From Calothrix sp. MO_167.B42 (GTDB taxonomy: Bacteria > Cyanobacteriota > Cyanobacteriia > Cyanobacteriales > Nostocaceae), in contig JASJCX010000003.1 of the NCBI GenBank assembly GCA_030065255.1, forward strand, positions 1-36,649: a stretch of 36,649 bases of DNA. Direction: 5' to 3'. Shown here piece by piece: positions 23,993-32,697 of this stretch. The position numbers and the translations under genes are program-made. The stretch's first letter is position 1, and each line of letters starts with the position of its first letter. Under the pieces are notes generated by a model. That model made no database searches. It saw only the letters and a program-made list of their open reading frames with translations, and was not told the DNA's origin.

Positions 23993-24694
23993 GTGTCAGA
24001 ATCTAATTCTTGGTTCCAACAAACACCACCTTGGGTATGGCTATCATGCATTCCTACATTTGGCGGCTTAAGTATTGCCTATGCGGGCTATAAATCTAAC
24101 ACTAAAGCTTGGGTTGGATTAGGTGTAGGAATTACAGTAATTTCTTTCGTCTTATCTTCTACTAATTTAGTAGGGTTAATATGGTTATCTCAAATTGGTA
24201 TTGCTTTTTATCTCAAAAAAAGTTTTTTAGCCAAAACATATCCAAAAACTTTGCCAATACCCCAAGATGCTAATTTAGTAAAACTGATTGCTAGCCAACG
24301 CCCTAAAATAGATATTAATGATGCCTCTAAACATGATTTAGTTAATGGCTTAGGATTACCTATAGTGTATGCCAACAATATAGAATCACTACAAAATGAA
24401 GGATATATTTTTACTCATTTAGAAGAATTAACAGAAATAACTGCCATCCCAGAAAATCAGGTAAATCGTATTGCACCAATGATTACCTTTAGCTATAACT
24501 ATAAAAAAGAAACTGATGCCTCTTGGAAACGCTTAAATGTTTATTCTACCCAAGATTTAATTGATTGTAGCCTAGATGCAATTGTAGCTGAAAAGATTGT
24601 TGCAGAAAGGCAAAAAAATGGTGAGTATAAGTCATTAATTGATGTTAAGCAGCGAACAGGTTTACCATTTACTAGTTATCGTCAAATTATGTAA
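23993..24694 (+). CDS. Membrane protein with two helix-hairpin-helix (ComEA-like) regions
   Basis: 233 aa, starting at GTG (23993), 24 bp after the TM2-SHOCT stop. Three hydrophobic segments lie at about 16-32, 38-54 and 58-74. They are followed by a cytoplasmic or periplasmic part with two ComEA-type segments: IDINDASKHDLVNGLGLPIVYANNI (106-130) with the matching LEELTEITAIPENQVNRI, and LNVYSTQDLIDCSLD...EYKSLIDVKQRTGLP (181-225). HhH units bind DNA backbones without sequence preference, and ComEA does this in DNA uptake. Here the DNA-binding part is tied to the membrane through three helices, and no competence genes are nearby. A DNA role is therefore only inferred; HhH-like units also mediate protein contacts. 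Confidence 0.75.
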   Translation: MSESNSWFQQTPPWVWLSCIPTFGGLSIAYAGYKSNTKAWVGLGVGITVISFVLSSTNLVGLIWLSQIGIAFYLKKSFLAKTYPKTLPIPQDANLVKLIASQRPKIDINDASKHDLVNGLGLPIVYANNIESLQNEGYIFTHLEELTEITAIPENQVNRIAPMITFSYNYKKETDASWKRLNVYSTQDLIDCSLDAIVAEKIVAERQKNGEYKSLIDVKQRTGLPFTSYRQIM

Positions 24695-24774
24695 AAATAA
24701 TATTTAACAACAAAAAACACTAAGTATAATTACTTGATACTGATGTCCTCAAAGTAGGATATTCTGATAAAATT

Positions 24775-24870
24775 AGGACTTACGCAATTGTCACAATCGG
24801 TGGTTGGTGCGTGACGTTATAAGTCTCATTGCTACGTTCAAATATTTTCGCACCTCACGCACCCTACGCC
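24775..24870 (-). mobile_element. MITE-like element, truncated copy 3 (inverted)
   Basis: Begins AGGACTTACGCAATTGTCAC, in the opposite orientation to the copies at 2932 and 12211, and stops after CCCTACGCC. The other end is lost where a CTAG-type element begins. Confidence 0.7.
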
Positions 24871-24874
24871 TCTA

Positions 24875-25000
24875 TTGCTCCACCACATTAATTTTGATGA
24901 GTTGTGGGAATTTAGATCCCCTCGCGGTGTGAGCGATCCCCGACTTCTCAAAGAAGTCGGGGATCTTTTGCCCCACATAATTAATGCGATGAACTACTAG
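24875..25000. mobile_element. Element related to the CTAG family, containing a stem-loop
   Basis: Starts TTGCTCCACCACATTAATTTTG and ends ATAATTAATGCGATGAACTACTAG. Inside, at 24935-24965, is a perfect 14-bp copy of the GATCCCCGACTTCT hairpin (loop CAA). Confidence 0.6.
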
Positions 25001-25125
25001 ATGCAGAGCAGATTTATGCTTTGGTGAAAGATGTCAGGTATGAATATTATCCCAACACATATCTTGCACCTTCGAGTGGGAGGGTAAGGTGGGCAAGTCC
25101 TACCCTAGGAAATCATAAGGGTTAA
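24997..25125 (+). pseudogene. Short coding-like fragment cut off by an element
   Basis: The frame reads DAEQIYALVKDVRYEYYPNT... and stops at TAA 25123-25125. It begins exactly at the boundary of the element ending at 25000, and its second half (GGGTAAGGTGGGCAAGTCC) is a known repeat. The first 20 codons look protein-like, but I cannot name a source. It may be chance. Confidence 0.2.
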
Positions 25126-25228
25126 ACGTCAAATCAGTAATCTCTGCAAAATATTCTGTCAAATACGATAAGAAGTTACACGCGCCGATCTAAAATGACA
25201 CTGTTAATAGAAAAAATACGCTCAGTTT

Positions 25229-25696
25229 ATGGCTCGTCAACGTTCTATCCTATCTTTAATTTTGGTATTGTTGACCACATTTCTCATTAGTTGCAGTGGT
25301 CCTAGTGTCGCCACACCACCCCCCACTTATACTCCTGCACAATTAGAAAAGATTCAAGAATATTTACCTCCCCTCATTGCTGTACGCGATCGCTCGGAGG
25401 AGCTACAAGAATTAATTCGCAATAATGAGTGGGTAAAGGTTGGTAACTTTATTCATGGTCCCATGGCTGAAGCTAGGCTGGCTATGAAGTATATTACTTC
25501 TAACTTATTAGCTGAAGATCAATCCAAGGCCAGAAAGGTCACAAGGCAATTATTTAATGATTTAGTCAAAATCGATCAAGGGGCTAGCAATGCTAATTCT
25601 ATGTTAGCGGCGAGGAATTACCAAGCTGCCTATGCAGATATTGAAAGATTCCTAGAATTACTCCCTGATACTGGTTCCCAATCCCAATCAAGCTAG
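25229..25696 (+). CDS. psbQ: PsbQ, photosystem II oxygen-evolving complex lipoprotein (CyanoQ)
   Basis: CyanoQ binds on the lumenal side of photosystem II and steadies the Mn4CaO5 cluster and the dimer. The signal peptide (residues 1-21) is of lipoprotein type: RQRSILSLILVLLTTFLISC with the lipidated cysteine C22 in LISC. The mature part of 134 aa is helical (LEKIQEYLPPLIAVRDRSEELQ, WVKVGNFIHGPMAEARLAMK, FNDLVKIDQGASNAN), matching the four-helix bundle and the usual length of about 150 aa. ATG at 25229; no strong ribosome binding site. Promoter not determined. It stands alone, as psbQ usually does in cyanobacteria. Confidence 0.94.
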   Translation: MARQRSILSLILVLLTTFLISCSGPSVATPPPTYTPAQLEKIQEYLPPLIAVRDRSEELQELIRNNEWVKVGNFIHGPMAEARLAMKYITSNLLAEDQSKARKVTRQLFNDLVKIDQGASNANSMLAARNYQAAYADIERFLELLPDTGSQSQSS

Positions 25697-25708
25697 GATG
25701 AATAGGAA

Positions 25709-25735
25709 GGAGTGAAAGAGTGAAAGAGTGAAAGA
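25709..25735. repeat. Tandem GAGTGAAA octamers
   Basis: Three copies of GAGTGAAA shortly after the psbQ stop, followed by purine-rich sequence (AAAGGAGAGAAGGAG). Confidence 0.7.
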
Positions 25736-25794
25736 GGAAAGGAGAGAAGGAGTAAAAAAGGAAAAGAGGGTAATTTATACTCATCTTTCCATCA

Positions 25795-25838
25795 CTCTTA
25801 ACTCTTAACTCTTAACTCTTAACTCTTAACTCTTAACT
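25795..25838. repeat. Tandem CTCTTAA heptamers
   Basis: Six copies of CTCTTAA directly before the oxidase gene. Like the other 7-bp arrays here it lies at a gene boundary. Confidence 0.88.
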
Positions 25839-25868
25839 CCTCACTCCTAGTTGTTTTCAGCAGCAAAT

Positions 25869-27002
25869 ATGAAAGTAGCGATCGCTGGTTGTGGTGTAGT
25901 TGGAGCTACAATTGCCTATGAACTCAGTCAAGTTCCAGGTTTAAATATTACTGTTCTCGATCGACTTGATCCCCCTAAATTTCCAGATGCAGCTGTTACC
26001 CAGTTTGTATCGCCTAATTCAACGGGTGCAGCTTTGGGAGTATTAATGGGTGTTATTAGCCATAAGGTTAAGGGAAAGGTTTGGAAACTGCGACAAGCTA
26101 GTATACAACGGTATCAAACCTTACTACCAGAGTTGGAATTGATTATAGGTCGCTCCATCCCCTGTAATCGTCAAGGAATCATCAGTTTGTGCTTCCCATC
26201 AGATAATTTTGATAGGTGGGAAAGTCTGGTAGAAATTCGCCGCAATCAAGGCTGGAATTTGGAAATTTGGGATAATCATCAACTACAAAAATTTTGTCCC
26301 CAAGTAAGTAATAACAACAGTATTAATGGTGCTATTTATTCTCCCCAAGATTACCAAATTAACCCCACAGCTTTAACTATGGCTTTGGTTGAGGCCGCAA
26401 GCCATAATGGGGTTGAGTTTAAATTTGGTGTAGAGGTACTGGGTATAGCACCTCCATTATCAGGGATTTCCCCAACTTGTGATGCCATTGAAACCACCCA
26501 AGGGAAGATTCCGGTTGATTATTTGATTATTGCTGCGGGACTGGGTTCCTCCCCCTTAACAGCACAGTTACAGCAGTTTGTTGACATTCGTCCTGTATTG
26601 GGACAAGCTTTACAACTACGATTGGGACATCCTTTAGGTAACCCTGGCTTCCAACCAGTAATTACCGGTAATGATGTACATATAATTCCTGTGGGAAATG
26701 GGGATTATTGGGTGGGAGCAACCGTAGAGTTTCCCCCGGAGAATAGCAGAGAAATCCCTTCCCAACCAGAACTATTACAGGGGGTTTTAGAACAAGCGAT
26801 CGCATTTTGTCCAGAATTAGCCGCAGCCACTACCGTCTACAGTTGGTCTGGTTTGCGTCCCCGTCCTGAAGGTAGGCCAGCACCAATTATAGAGCGATTA
26901 CCAAGATTTACCAACGTTCTGTTGGCCACTGGACATTATCGCAACGGCGTTTTACTTGCACCTGCCACAGCGATCGCAATTCGTGAGATGATGATCTCAT
27001 AG
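25869..27002 (+). CDS. FAD-dependent glycine/D-amino-acid oxidase (ThiO-like)
   Basis: DAO-superfamily enzyme that oxidises a small amino acid to an imine and releases H2O2; ThiO makes dehydroglycine for the thiazole of thiamine. From the ATG at 25869 it has 377 aa. The start MKVAIAGCGVVGATIAYEL holds the GxGxxG dinucleotide fold, and the end GLRPRPEGRPAPIIERLP...LLATGHYRNGVLLAPATA is the ThiO/DAO signature. The frame also opens with TTG at 25851, but the ATG gives the standard start. In several cyanobacteria ThiO is fused to ThiG; here it stands alone with no thi genes in view, so a related glycine, sarcosine or D-amino acid oxidase is equally possible. It follows a heptamer repeat array. 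Confidence 0.87.
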   Translation: MKVAIAGCGVVGATIAYELSQVPGLNITVLDRLDPPKFPDAAVTQFVSPNSTGAALGVLMGVISHKVKGKVWKLRQASIQRYQTLLPELELIIGRSIPCNRQGIISLCFPSDNFDRWESLVEIRRNQGWNLEIWDNHQLQKFCPQVSNNNSINGAIYSPQDYQINPTALTMALVEAASHNGVEFKFGVEVLGIAPPLSGISPTCDAIETTQGKIPVDYLIIAAGLGSSPLTAQLQQFVDIRPVLGQALQLRLGHPLGNPGFQPVITGNDVHIIPVGNGDYWVGATVEFPPENSREIPSQPELLQGVLEQAIAFCPELAAATTVYSWSGLRPRPEGRPAPIIERLPRFTNVLLATGHYRNGVLLAPATAIAIREMMIS

Positions 27003-27026
27003 ATAGATAAGGGGTCAAACCTACCA

Positions 27027-27157
27027 GCAAGGGAATCAGGATTGTAGGTTGAAAATTCTTGCATCTGTAATTTTTGATGATCATAAAGAATAGAAAAAAA
27101 GAGGTCTAAACGGTCCCCTGTTCCCTGTTCCCTATCCCCTATCCCGTTGCAAGCCCT
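27027..27157 (+). repeat. Dispersed repeat with CCCTGTT tract, copy 2
   Basis: GCAAGGGAATCAGGATTGTAG...AAAGAATAGAAAAAAAGAGG, then CCCTGTTCCCTGTTCCCTATCC, then TTGCAAGCCCT, in the same orientation as 164-345. The rest of the gap (27158-27401) is AT-rich and shows no gene; it should contain the promoter of the kinase gene. Confidence 0.7.
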
Positions 27158-27401
27158 AAATATTTTGCCCAAACATTAAATTATTATAAATAATTGGGAT
27201 TGAGTTGCAGTGAATGACACCGATTGCTGCTAGGCTTAGATACATTAATCCAGGTTTGCGTTATAAATAGCAACTCAATTTGTAATTTATGACACAAGTT
27301 AAATAACATAAAAATTTAATAATCAATTTTATACATAATGCTTTGTTTAAAGCTAGATATTCACTCCAGTAATCATAGGGATTTTCTGGGGGAGGTTTTA
27401 T

Positions 27402-28277
27402 ATGAATCATGACCCTTTCATAGTTCCACCAGGCAAAAAAATTTCGTTAAAAAAAGATTACAATCCAGCCTATAAAGATGATTACCATCACAAGTCGGAT
27501 GCGGTAGAAAAATTACAGGCAGGTATTAACCAGTTAGCTGCATATCAAGATGTTCTTTATGCTCAAAATACCTATGCCTTATTAATTGTTTTTCAGGCAA
27601 TGGATGCGGCAGGTAAAGATAGCACCATTAAGCATGTGATGTCTGGTGTGAACCCCCAGGGATGTCAGGTATTTAGTTTCACAGCCCCCAGTACTGAAGA
27701 ACTCGATCATGATTATTTATGGCGCATCACAAAAGCTTTGCCAGAAAGAGGCAGAATTGGCATTTTTAACCGTTCTTATTATGAGGAAGTGTTAGCTGTC
27801 AGGGTACATCCAGAAATATTGCAAAAGCAACAATTGCCTCATTTCCCCGATGATAATCAAATTTGGCAACAAAGATTTGCAGAAATAAATAATTTTGAAA
27901 AATATTTAGTTAATAATGGTATAATTGTTCTCAAATTCTTCTTGAATGTCTCTAAAGAAGAACAGAAAAAACGCTTTTTAAAAAGAATTGAATTGCCAGA
28001 AAAACATTGGAAGTTTTCCTTGAGTGATGTCCATGCGAGGTCGTTTTGGGGTGACTATATGAAAGCTTATGAAGATGTTTTTAAGCATACTAGTACTAGT
28101 TGGGCACCTTGGTATATTATTCCGGCGGATCGCAAGTGGTTTACACGTTTGGTGGTTGCTGACATTATCTGCACTACGTTAAAAAAATTGAATTTGCAAT
28201 ATCCAAAGGTTAGTGAAGAACATAAGGAACAATTGTTATTGGCTAAGGCAATGTTAGAGCAAGAGGATTTAAATTAG
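27402..28277 (+). CDS. ppk2: Polyphosphate kinase 2 family (polyphosphate:nucleotide phosphotransferase)
   Basis: It transfers phosphate between polyphosphate and nucleotides in the cytoplasm, either making ATP/GTP from polyphosphate or the reverse. The 291-aa single-domain protein has a Walker A motif MDAAGKDSTIKHV (67-79) and the family's Walker B block GIFNRSYYEEV (120-130). Other family landmarks are KHWKFSLSDV, RSFWGDYMKAYEDV and SWAPWYIIPADRKWF. Lengths and motifs fit the PPK2 group that phosphorylates AMP and/or ADP; class cannot be settled by eye. A strong ribosome binding site (GGGGGAGG, 27388-27395) lies 6 nt before the ATG. A DUF2949 gene follows after 80 bp. No phosphate-regulon gene is close. 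Confidence 0.93.
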   Translation: MNHDPFIVPPGKKISLKKDYNPAYKDDYHHKSDAVEKLQAGINQLAAYQDVLYAQNTYALLIVFQAMDAAGKDSTIKHVMSGVNPQGCQVFSFTAPSTEELDHDYLWRITKALPERGRIGIFNRSYYEEVLAVRVHPEILQKQQLPHFPDDNQIWQQRFAEINNFEKYLVNNGIIVLKFFLNVSKEEQKKRFLKRIELPEKHWKFSLSDVHARSFWGDYMKAYEDVFKHTSTSWAPWYIIPADRKWFTRLVVADIICTTLKKLNLQYPKVSEEHKEQLLLAKAMLEQEDLN

Positions 28278-28357
28278 CCTGAGTTTAATTAAATTCTCAC
28301 AGGTTTTTCAGATTTGTAGGGTAATTTCTATATATCTCTAGGGGACGGGTAAGGAAT

Positions 28358-28552
28358 ATGGAAACTAGGAAGCTTGCACAATTTATGAACTTTTTACAGG
28401 AAGATTTAGCTATTCCAGCAACTGATTTACAACTTGCTTTGCGTCATCCCGAACAAACTCCTGGTTTGTTACCGATGATTTTGTGGCAGTATGGGTTGGT
28501 GAGTGTTAACCAGTTAGATCGTATTTTTGATTGGTTACAGGGGAGTCATTGA
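28358..28552 (+). CDS. DUF2949 family small cyanobacterial protein
   Basis: 64 aa. The sequence FMNFLQEDLAIPATDLQLAL followed by LPMILWQYGLVSVNQLDRIFDWL matches the pattern I know for DUF2949, a short conserved protein found only in cyanobacteria and of unknown function. Predicted mainly helical, soluble. It lies 80 bp after the polyphosphate kinase on the same strand, with AAGGAA just before the ATG, so it may be expressed with it. The stop is followed at once by ATTTTGG heptamers. Confidence 0.82.
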   Translation: METRKLAQFMNFLQEDLAIPATDLQLALRHPEQTPGLLPMILWQYGLVSVNQLDRIFDWLQGSH

Positions 28553-28583
28553 ATTTTGGATTTTGGATTTTGGATTTTGGATT
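28553..28583. repeat. Tandem ATTTTGG heptamers at the end of the DUF2949 gene
   Basis: Four copies of ATTTTGG start right after the stop codon at 28550-28552. At 28622-28668 follows the GCAGAGGCGCAGAG...GAAGAGAAAGAG repeat common in cyanobacterial gaps. The remaining gap up to 28851 shows no gene. Confidence 0.85.
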
Positions 28584-28851
28584 GACCCTATGTTTAAGGG
28601 TAAATCCAGGGGCTTGATAATTAACCGCAGAGGCGCAGAGAGCGCAGAGGAAGAGAAAGAGAGGATAGTTTTGGTTTTGATGGGAAAAGCGATCGCTTAT
28701 AGTAAATATTGAGAAAAGTATAAAAATCGACTCCAAGCACTGGGAATTAAGCTGTATAATTTGTGGTATTAATTATGCCTATTTATCTGGGAAGATAGAT
28801 TTGCAAATATCTTCTTGATTTACCAATGAATAGAAATCAGAGGCTTAATAT

Positions 28852-30507
28852 CTACAATGCATAAGTTCTGTGAGTAACCGGAATTTCGATGATAAATTCT
28901 GTGCCATTTCCTAAACTTGATTGACAAGATAATTTACCATAATGTTTCTCTACAACTATCTGGTAACTAATGGATAATCCCAATCCTGTACCTTTACCTA
29001 TTTCTTTAGTAGTAAAGAAAGGGTCAAACAATTTTAGGCGTATATCTTCTGGAATACCACAACCATTATCGATAATACGAATTGTTACCCATTTGTCAAT
29101 TATTTGAGTATTAATACGAATTGTAGGTAATTGCAAATTTGATGCTTTATACCCATCTTCCAAAGCATCAATGGCATTTGCTAAAATATTCATAAATACC
29201 TGATTCAATTGACTAGGGTAACATTCAACATCTGAAAATTTTCCATACTCTTTAACAATGGAAATATCTGGAAAATTTGATTTATTCTTTAAACGATGTT
29301 GGAGAATCATCAGAGTATTATCTATTCCTTCATGAATGTCAACTATTTTGAACTCAGCTTCATCGAGACGAGAAAAGTTCCGCAAGGATCGGACAATTTT
29401 GCTAATTCGTTGGGTTCCTACTTTCATAGAATTGAGTAGTTTTATTAAGTCATCTTGGAGAAAATCTAGTTCGATGTCTTCGATATGTGCTTGAATCAGT
29501 TGTGGTGGTTCGGGATAATATTGCTGATAAAGTTGCAGCAATTTCAGCAAATTTTGTATGTATTCCTCAGCATAATTAACATTTCCTTCAACAAAACTAA
29601 TTGGATTGTTTATTTCATGGGCAATACCTGCTATCATTTCGCCTAAGCTAGACATTTTTTCAGTTTGAATCAGTTGCAACTGAGTATTTTGAAGTGTTTT
29701 AAGAGTTAGTTGCAGTTGGGAATTTTTATTGCTTAATTCTTGCGTTCTTTCCTGAACACGACTCTCTAATTTTTGATTTGTTTCTTCTAATGCTATTTGA
29801 GCGATTTTTCGTCCTTTCACATATTCTTGTAAAATACGCAGTACTAATATCCATGAGGGGATAAGCATTACTAAACTGGCAATTGCTATACAACTTGACC
29901 AAAATAACTGTTGACGATAATCTGTAATTTTTTTTTGTATTTGTTGAGCGATTGTTATATTTCTTTTATTCACACCATCGGCATATTTTTGTTTTTCCAT
30001 TTCATATTCGGAACTTGACAATAGTGCTTGTGCTAATTGTTGTTGATTGTTCCTAACTAAATCAAAAGAGCGAGACTCCATTTCTACTAACCGTAGATTA
30101 GCTGCATCAGTTTTCTTTGCATCTTCATTTTTGTAAGCATCTGGAGCCAGTCGAATAGATTCTTTAATAGCAGTGTCAAGCTGTGGTTCAAATCGGCGAT
30201 ATCTTTCTTCCCAAAAATGATTACCAGTAGCTGCATTCATTCTTGCTGACATAGTCAGAACTTCATCCAGATGGGTAATTTTGTCACTCAAATTTTGCAG
30301 GCGTACTTCTTCTTGAATAATGCTGTTAAAATTTTTATAGACTTGTCCAGTCATCCAAATTTGAGGAAAGAACAACAGTAAAGTTAGTACTACTGTTGCA
30401 GTCACAATCTGGGATGGATATTTAGATAATTGATGAAAAAAACGTCTGTAATGGTGGATTATCAGGCTGGTATAATCACCAAAAATGCTTGCTATATTAT
30501 GTAACAT
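28852..30507 (-). CDS. Membrane sensor histidine kinase, orphan
   Basis: 551 aa. Two membrane helices (about 34-52 and 204-224) enclose a 150-residue helical extracytoplasmic sensor domain. A coiled-coil linker follows (about 235-283, [20 protein letters not shown]), then the HisKA region with H297 in GIAHEINNP. The ATPase has N-box (about 436-448, [14 protein letters not shown]), G1 DNGCGI (480-485), F-box FDPFFTT and G2 GKGTGLGLS (505-513). All key residues are present. The GIAHEINNP form belongs to the group of kinases common in cyanobacteria. No receiver domain and no response regulator gene adjoin it, so the partner is elsewhere. Signal unknown. Start ATG at 30505-30507 without a clear ribosome binding site. 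Confidence 0.92.
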   Translation of the reverse strand: MLHNIASIFGDYTSLIIHHYRRFFHQLSKYPSQIVTATVVLTLLLFFPQIWMTGQVYKNFNSIIQEEVRLQNLSDKITHLDEVLTMSARMNAATGNHFWEERYRRFEPQLDTAIKESIRLAPDAYKNEDAKKTDAANLRLVEMESRSFDLVRNNQQQLAQALLSSSEYEMEKQKYADGVNKRNITIAQQIQKKITDYRQQLFWSSCIAIASLVMLIPSWILVLRILQEYVKGRKIAQIALEETNQKLESRVQERTQELSNKNSQLQLTLKTLQNTQLQLIQTEKMSSLGEMIAGIAHEINNPISFVEGNVNYAEEYIQNLLKLLQLYQQYYPEPPQLIQAHIEDIELDFLQDDLIKLLNSMKVGTQRISKIVRSLRNFSRLDEAEFKIVDIHEGIDNTLMILQHRLKNKSNFPDISIVKEYGKFSDVECYPSQLNQVFMNILANAIDALEDGYKASNLQLPTIRINTQIIDKWVTIRIIDNGCGIPEDIRLKLFDPFFTTKEIGKGTGLGLSISYQIVVEKHYGKLSCQSSLGNGTEFIIEIPVTHRTYAL

Positions 30508-30608
30508 TCTGGGGAATATGAGAAATACAGAGAAGACGAGTTATAGGGGTTTTCGGCTAACTACAATATAAAGTATATTTGTAATATTAATTACTTGGAA
30601 GTACGTCT

Positions 30609-30670
30609 GGTCAAATTAAATATAAAACCTCAGGCGGGGTGAGGTTCAATGTTACATTTAATTACACCTA
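30609..30670. repeat. Inverted copy of the repeat at 21958-22032
   Basis: GTCAAATTAAATATAAAACCTC...GAGGTTCAATGTTACATTTAATTACACC is the reverse complement of the other copy with small changes. It lies about 40 bp before the WD40 remnant's first start. Confidence 0.6.
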
Positions 30671-30711
30671 CTTACTTAAGCATAAAAATGCGATCGCTTT
30701 AGGAGTCTCCT

Positions 30712-30906
30712 ATGAGTTTTATTAACCTGGATTTGCTTTTCAATGCCATTACTGGTGTTGCTAATCCTCTAATTAAAAATAAAATTCAGCGTAACGAGAC
30801 TGTAATCAAACTCCTCCAGCAATTTAATATATCACCAGACCATCCACGGGCTGATTTTAGGGATGTTTACGCCTACACTTTAGTAATGGGGCGACTTTGG
30901 CGGTGA
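30712..30906 (+). pseudogene. N-terminal piece of a STAND/NACHT-WD40-type protein, broken off
   Basis: The 64-codon frame (MSFINLDLLFNAITGVANPL...[12 protein letters not shown]) resembles the N-terminal segment I recall from large cyanobacterial NACHT or NB-ARC WD40 proteins. In those, the sequence continues after VYAYTLV into several hundred residues of effector-associated and NTPase domain. Here it runs into MGRLWR and a stop at 30906, while the WD40 part continues in another frame from 30897. The ribosome binding site GGAG lies at 30701-30704, 7 nt before the ATG. It may still be translated and help restart translation at the overlapping TTG. The family link rests on memory. Confidence 0.6.
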
Positions 30907-32528
30907 AGGTGGATAAGGATGTGTTGGAAGGGAGAGATTTTAGGGGTGCAGTGATTAAGAGTGCAGATTTGAGTGGTGTGAATTTGCGGGATGTAAATTT
31001 TACTGGAGCTGATTTGGCTGATTGTGTTTTTACTAAATTATTAAGTAGTGTTTTGTCAGTGACGTTTAGCCCTGATGGTAAACTTTTAGCTACCGGTGAT
31101 AGAAATGGTGTGGTTACCTTGTGGGACACCAGTAGTAAAAGAAAAATTTTGACTTGTATAGGGCACAGCAAGCTGGTGTATTCGGTTGTCTTTAGTGCTG
31201 ATGGGCAAACCCTTGCTAGTGGTAGTGAAGACCAAACTGTGCGGTTATGGAATATCCCCAGTGGTGAATGCTTCTACACCTTGCACGGACGACATACCAA
31301 TCAGGTATATTCAGTTGCTTTTAGTGCCGATGGTCAAACCCTTGCCATTGGTAGTAATGACCAAACAATCCGGCTGTGGAATATTAGCAGTGGTGAATGC
31401 TTACAAACCTTGCATGGACATACCAATCAGGTAAATTCAGTTACTTTTAGTGCTGATGAGCAAACCCTTGCCAGTGGTAGTAATGACCAAACAATCCGGT
31501 TGTGGAATATTAGCAGTGGTAAATGCTTACAAACCTTGTACGGACATACCAATTGGGTAAGATCAGTTGCTTTTAGTACCGATGGTCAAACCCTTGCCAG
31601 TGGTAGTAATGACCAAACAATCCGACTGTGGAATATTAGCAGTGGTGAATGCTTCCACACCTTGCATGGACATACCAGTTGGGTAAATTCAGTTGCTTTT
31701 AGTGCCGATGGGCAAACCCTTGCTAGTGGTAGTGATGATCAAACGGTGCGGTTATGGAATATCCCCAGTGGTGAATGCTTCCACACCTTGCACGGACATA
31801 CCAGTTGGGTAAATTCAGTTGCTTTTAGTGCTGATGGGCAAACTCTTGCCAGTGGTAGTGCTGACCAAACGGTACGATTATGGAATATTCACAGTTGTGA
31901 ATGCTTCCAAACCTTGCACGGACATACCAATCGGGTATATTCAGTTACTTTTAGTGTCGATGGTCAAACCCTTGCCAGTGGTAGTTCTGACCAAACAATC
32001 CGGCTGTGGAATATCCCCAGTGGTGAATGCTTCCACACCTTGCATGGACATACCAGTTGGATCAGGTCAGTTGCTTTTAGTGCCGATGGGCAAACCCTTG
32101 CCAGTGGTAGTGAAGACCAAACGGTGCGGTTATGGAATATTCCCAGTGGTGAATGCTTCCATACCTTGCACGGACATACCAATCAAGTATACTCAGTTGC
32201 CTTTAGTGCCGATGGTCAAACCCTTGCCAGTAGTAGTGCTGACCAAACAATACGGTTATGGAATATCCCCACTGGTGAATGCTTCTATACCTTGCAGGGA
32301 AATACCAGTTGGGTAAGGTCAGTTGCCTTTAGTGCTGATGGTCAAACCCTTGCCAGTGCTTGTGATGATAGCACAATTAAAATTTGGGATGTCAAAACAG
32401 GTAAGTGCCTCAAAACCCTGAGAAGCGACAGACCCTATGAACGCATGAATATTACAGGTGTCAAAGGCTTAACCGAAGCAGAAATAGCTACACTTAAAGC
32501 ATTAGGCGCAGTGGAAGATGAGAAATAA
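30897..32528 (+). CDS. WD40 repeat protein, 11 repeats, with short pentapeptide-like N-terminus
   Basis: 543 aa from a TTG at 30897 (a GTG at 30903 is also possible), overlapping the preceding 64-codon frame by 10 bp. Residues about 8-45 ([30 protein letters not shown]) are pentapeptide-type sequence. Eleven WD40 units of 42 aa follow, most reading [20 protein letters not shown]...DQTIRLWNI. The central units are almost identical at DNA level, in 126-bp periods, which suggests recent copying. The final unit ends [12 protein letters not shown], and the tail resembles a short linker ([18 protein letters not shown]). WD40 propellers serve as scaffolds or as ligand sensors of STAND NTPases; here the NTPase is absent. 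In one reading it is a dead remnant, in another a free-standing propeller. Confidence 0.82.
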   Translation: MAVKVDKDVLEGRDFRGAVIKSADLSGVNLRDVNFTGADLADCVFTKLLSSVLSVTFSPDGKLLATGDRNGVVTLWDTSSKRKILTCIGHSKLVYSVVFSADGQTLASGSEDQTVRLWNIPSGECFYTLHGRHTNQVYSVAFSADGQTLAIGSNDQTIRLWNISSGECLQTLHGHTNQVNSVTFSADEQTLASGSNDQTIRLWNISSGKCLQTLYGHTNWVRSVAFSTDGQTLASGSNDQTIRLWNISSGECFHTLHGHTSWVNSVAFSADGQTLASGSDDQTVRLWNIPSGECFHTLHGHTSWVNSVAFSADGQTLASGSADQTVRLWNIHSCECFQTLHGHTNRVYSVTFSVDGQTLASGSSDQTIRLWNIPSGECFHTLHGHTSWIRSVAFSADGQTLASGSEDQTVRLWNIPSGECFHTLHGHTNQVYSVAFSADGQTLASSSADQTIRLWNIPTGECFYTLQGNTSWVRSVAFSADGQTLASACDDSTIKIWDVKTGKCLKTLRSDRPYERMNITGVKGLTEAEIATLKALGAVEDEK

Positions 32529-32575
32529 ACAAGCAAATATAAAAACTAAAATTTAGGCATTGCTGATTACAAGTA

Positions 32576-32656
32576 TGATTTTGCCCCCCAACCCCCAATT
32601 CTGGGGGAGAAAGATAATTTAAAGTCCCCCAGAATTGGGGGATTTAGGGGGCGTTA
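32576..32656. repeat. C/G-run repeat (GCCCCCCAACCCCCAATTC...GGATTTAGGGGGC)
   Basis: Inverted relative of 18989-19071, including the shared AGAAAGATAATTTAAAGTCC segment. It lies just after the WD40 gene and before the antitoxin-like gene and may act as a terminator for both. Confidence 0.6.
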
Positions 32657-32697
32657 TCCAAACAATATCGCCTTGCTTGGGAATGTAATCTTGAGAG

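Noticed and set aside
31819..32316. 165-codon second-frame ORF inside the WD40 gene
   Set aside because: Long only because the 126-bp repeats are a multiple of three and avoid stops in this frame; the main frame holds the WD40 motifs.
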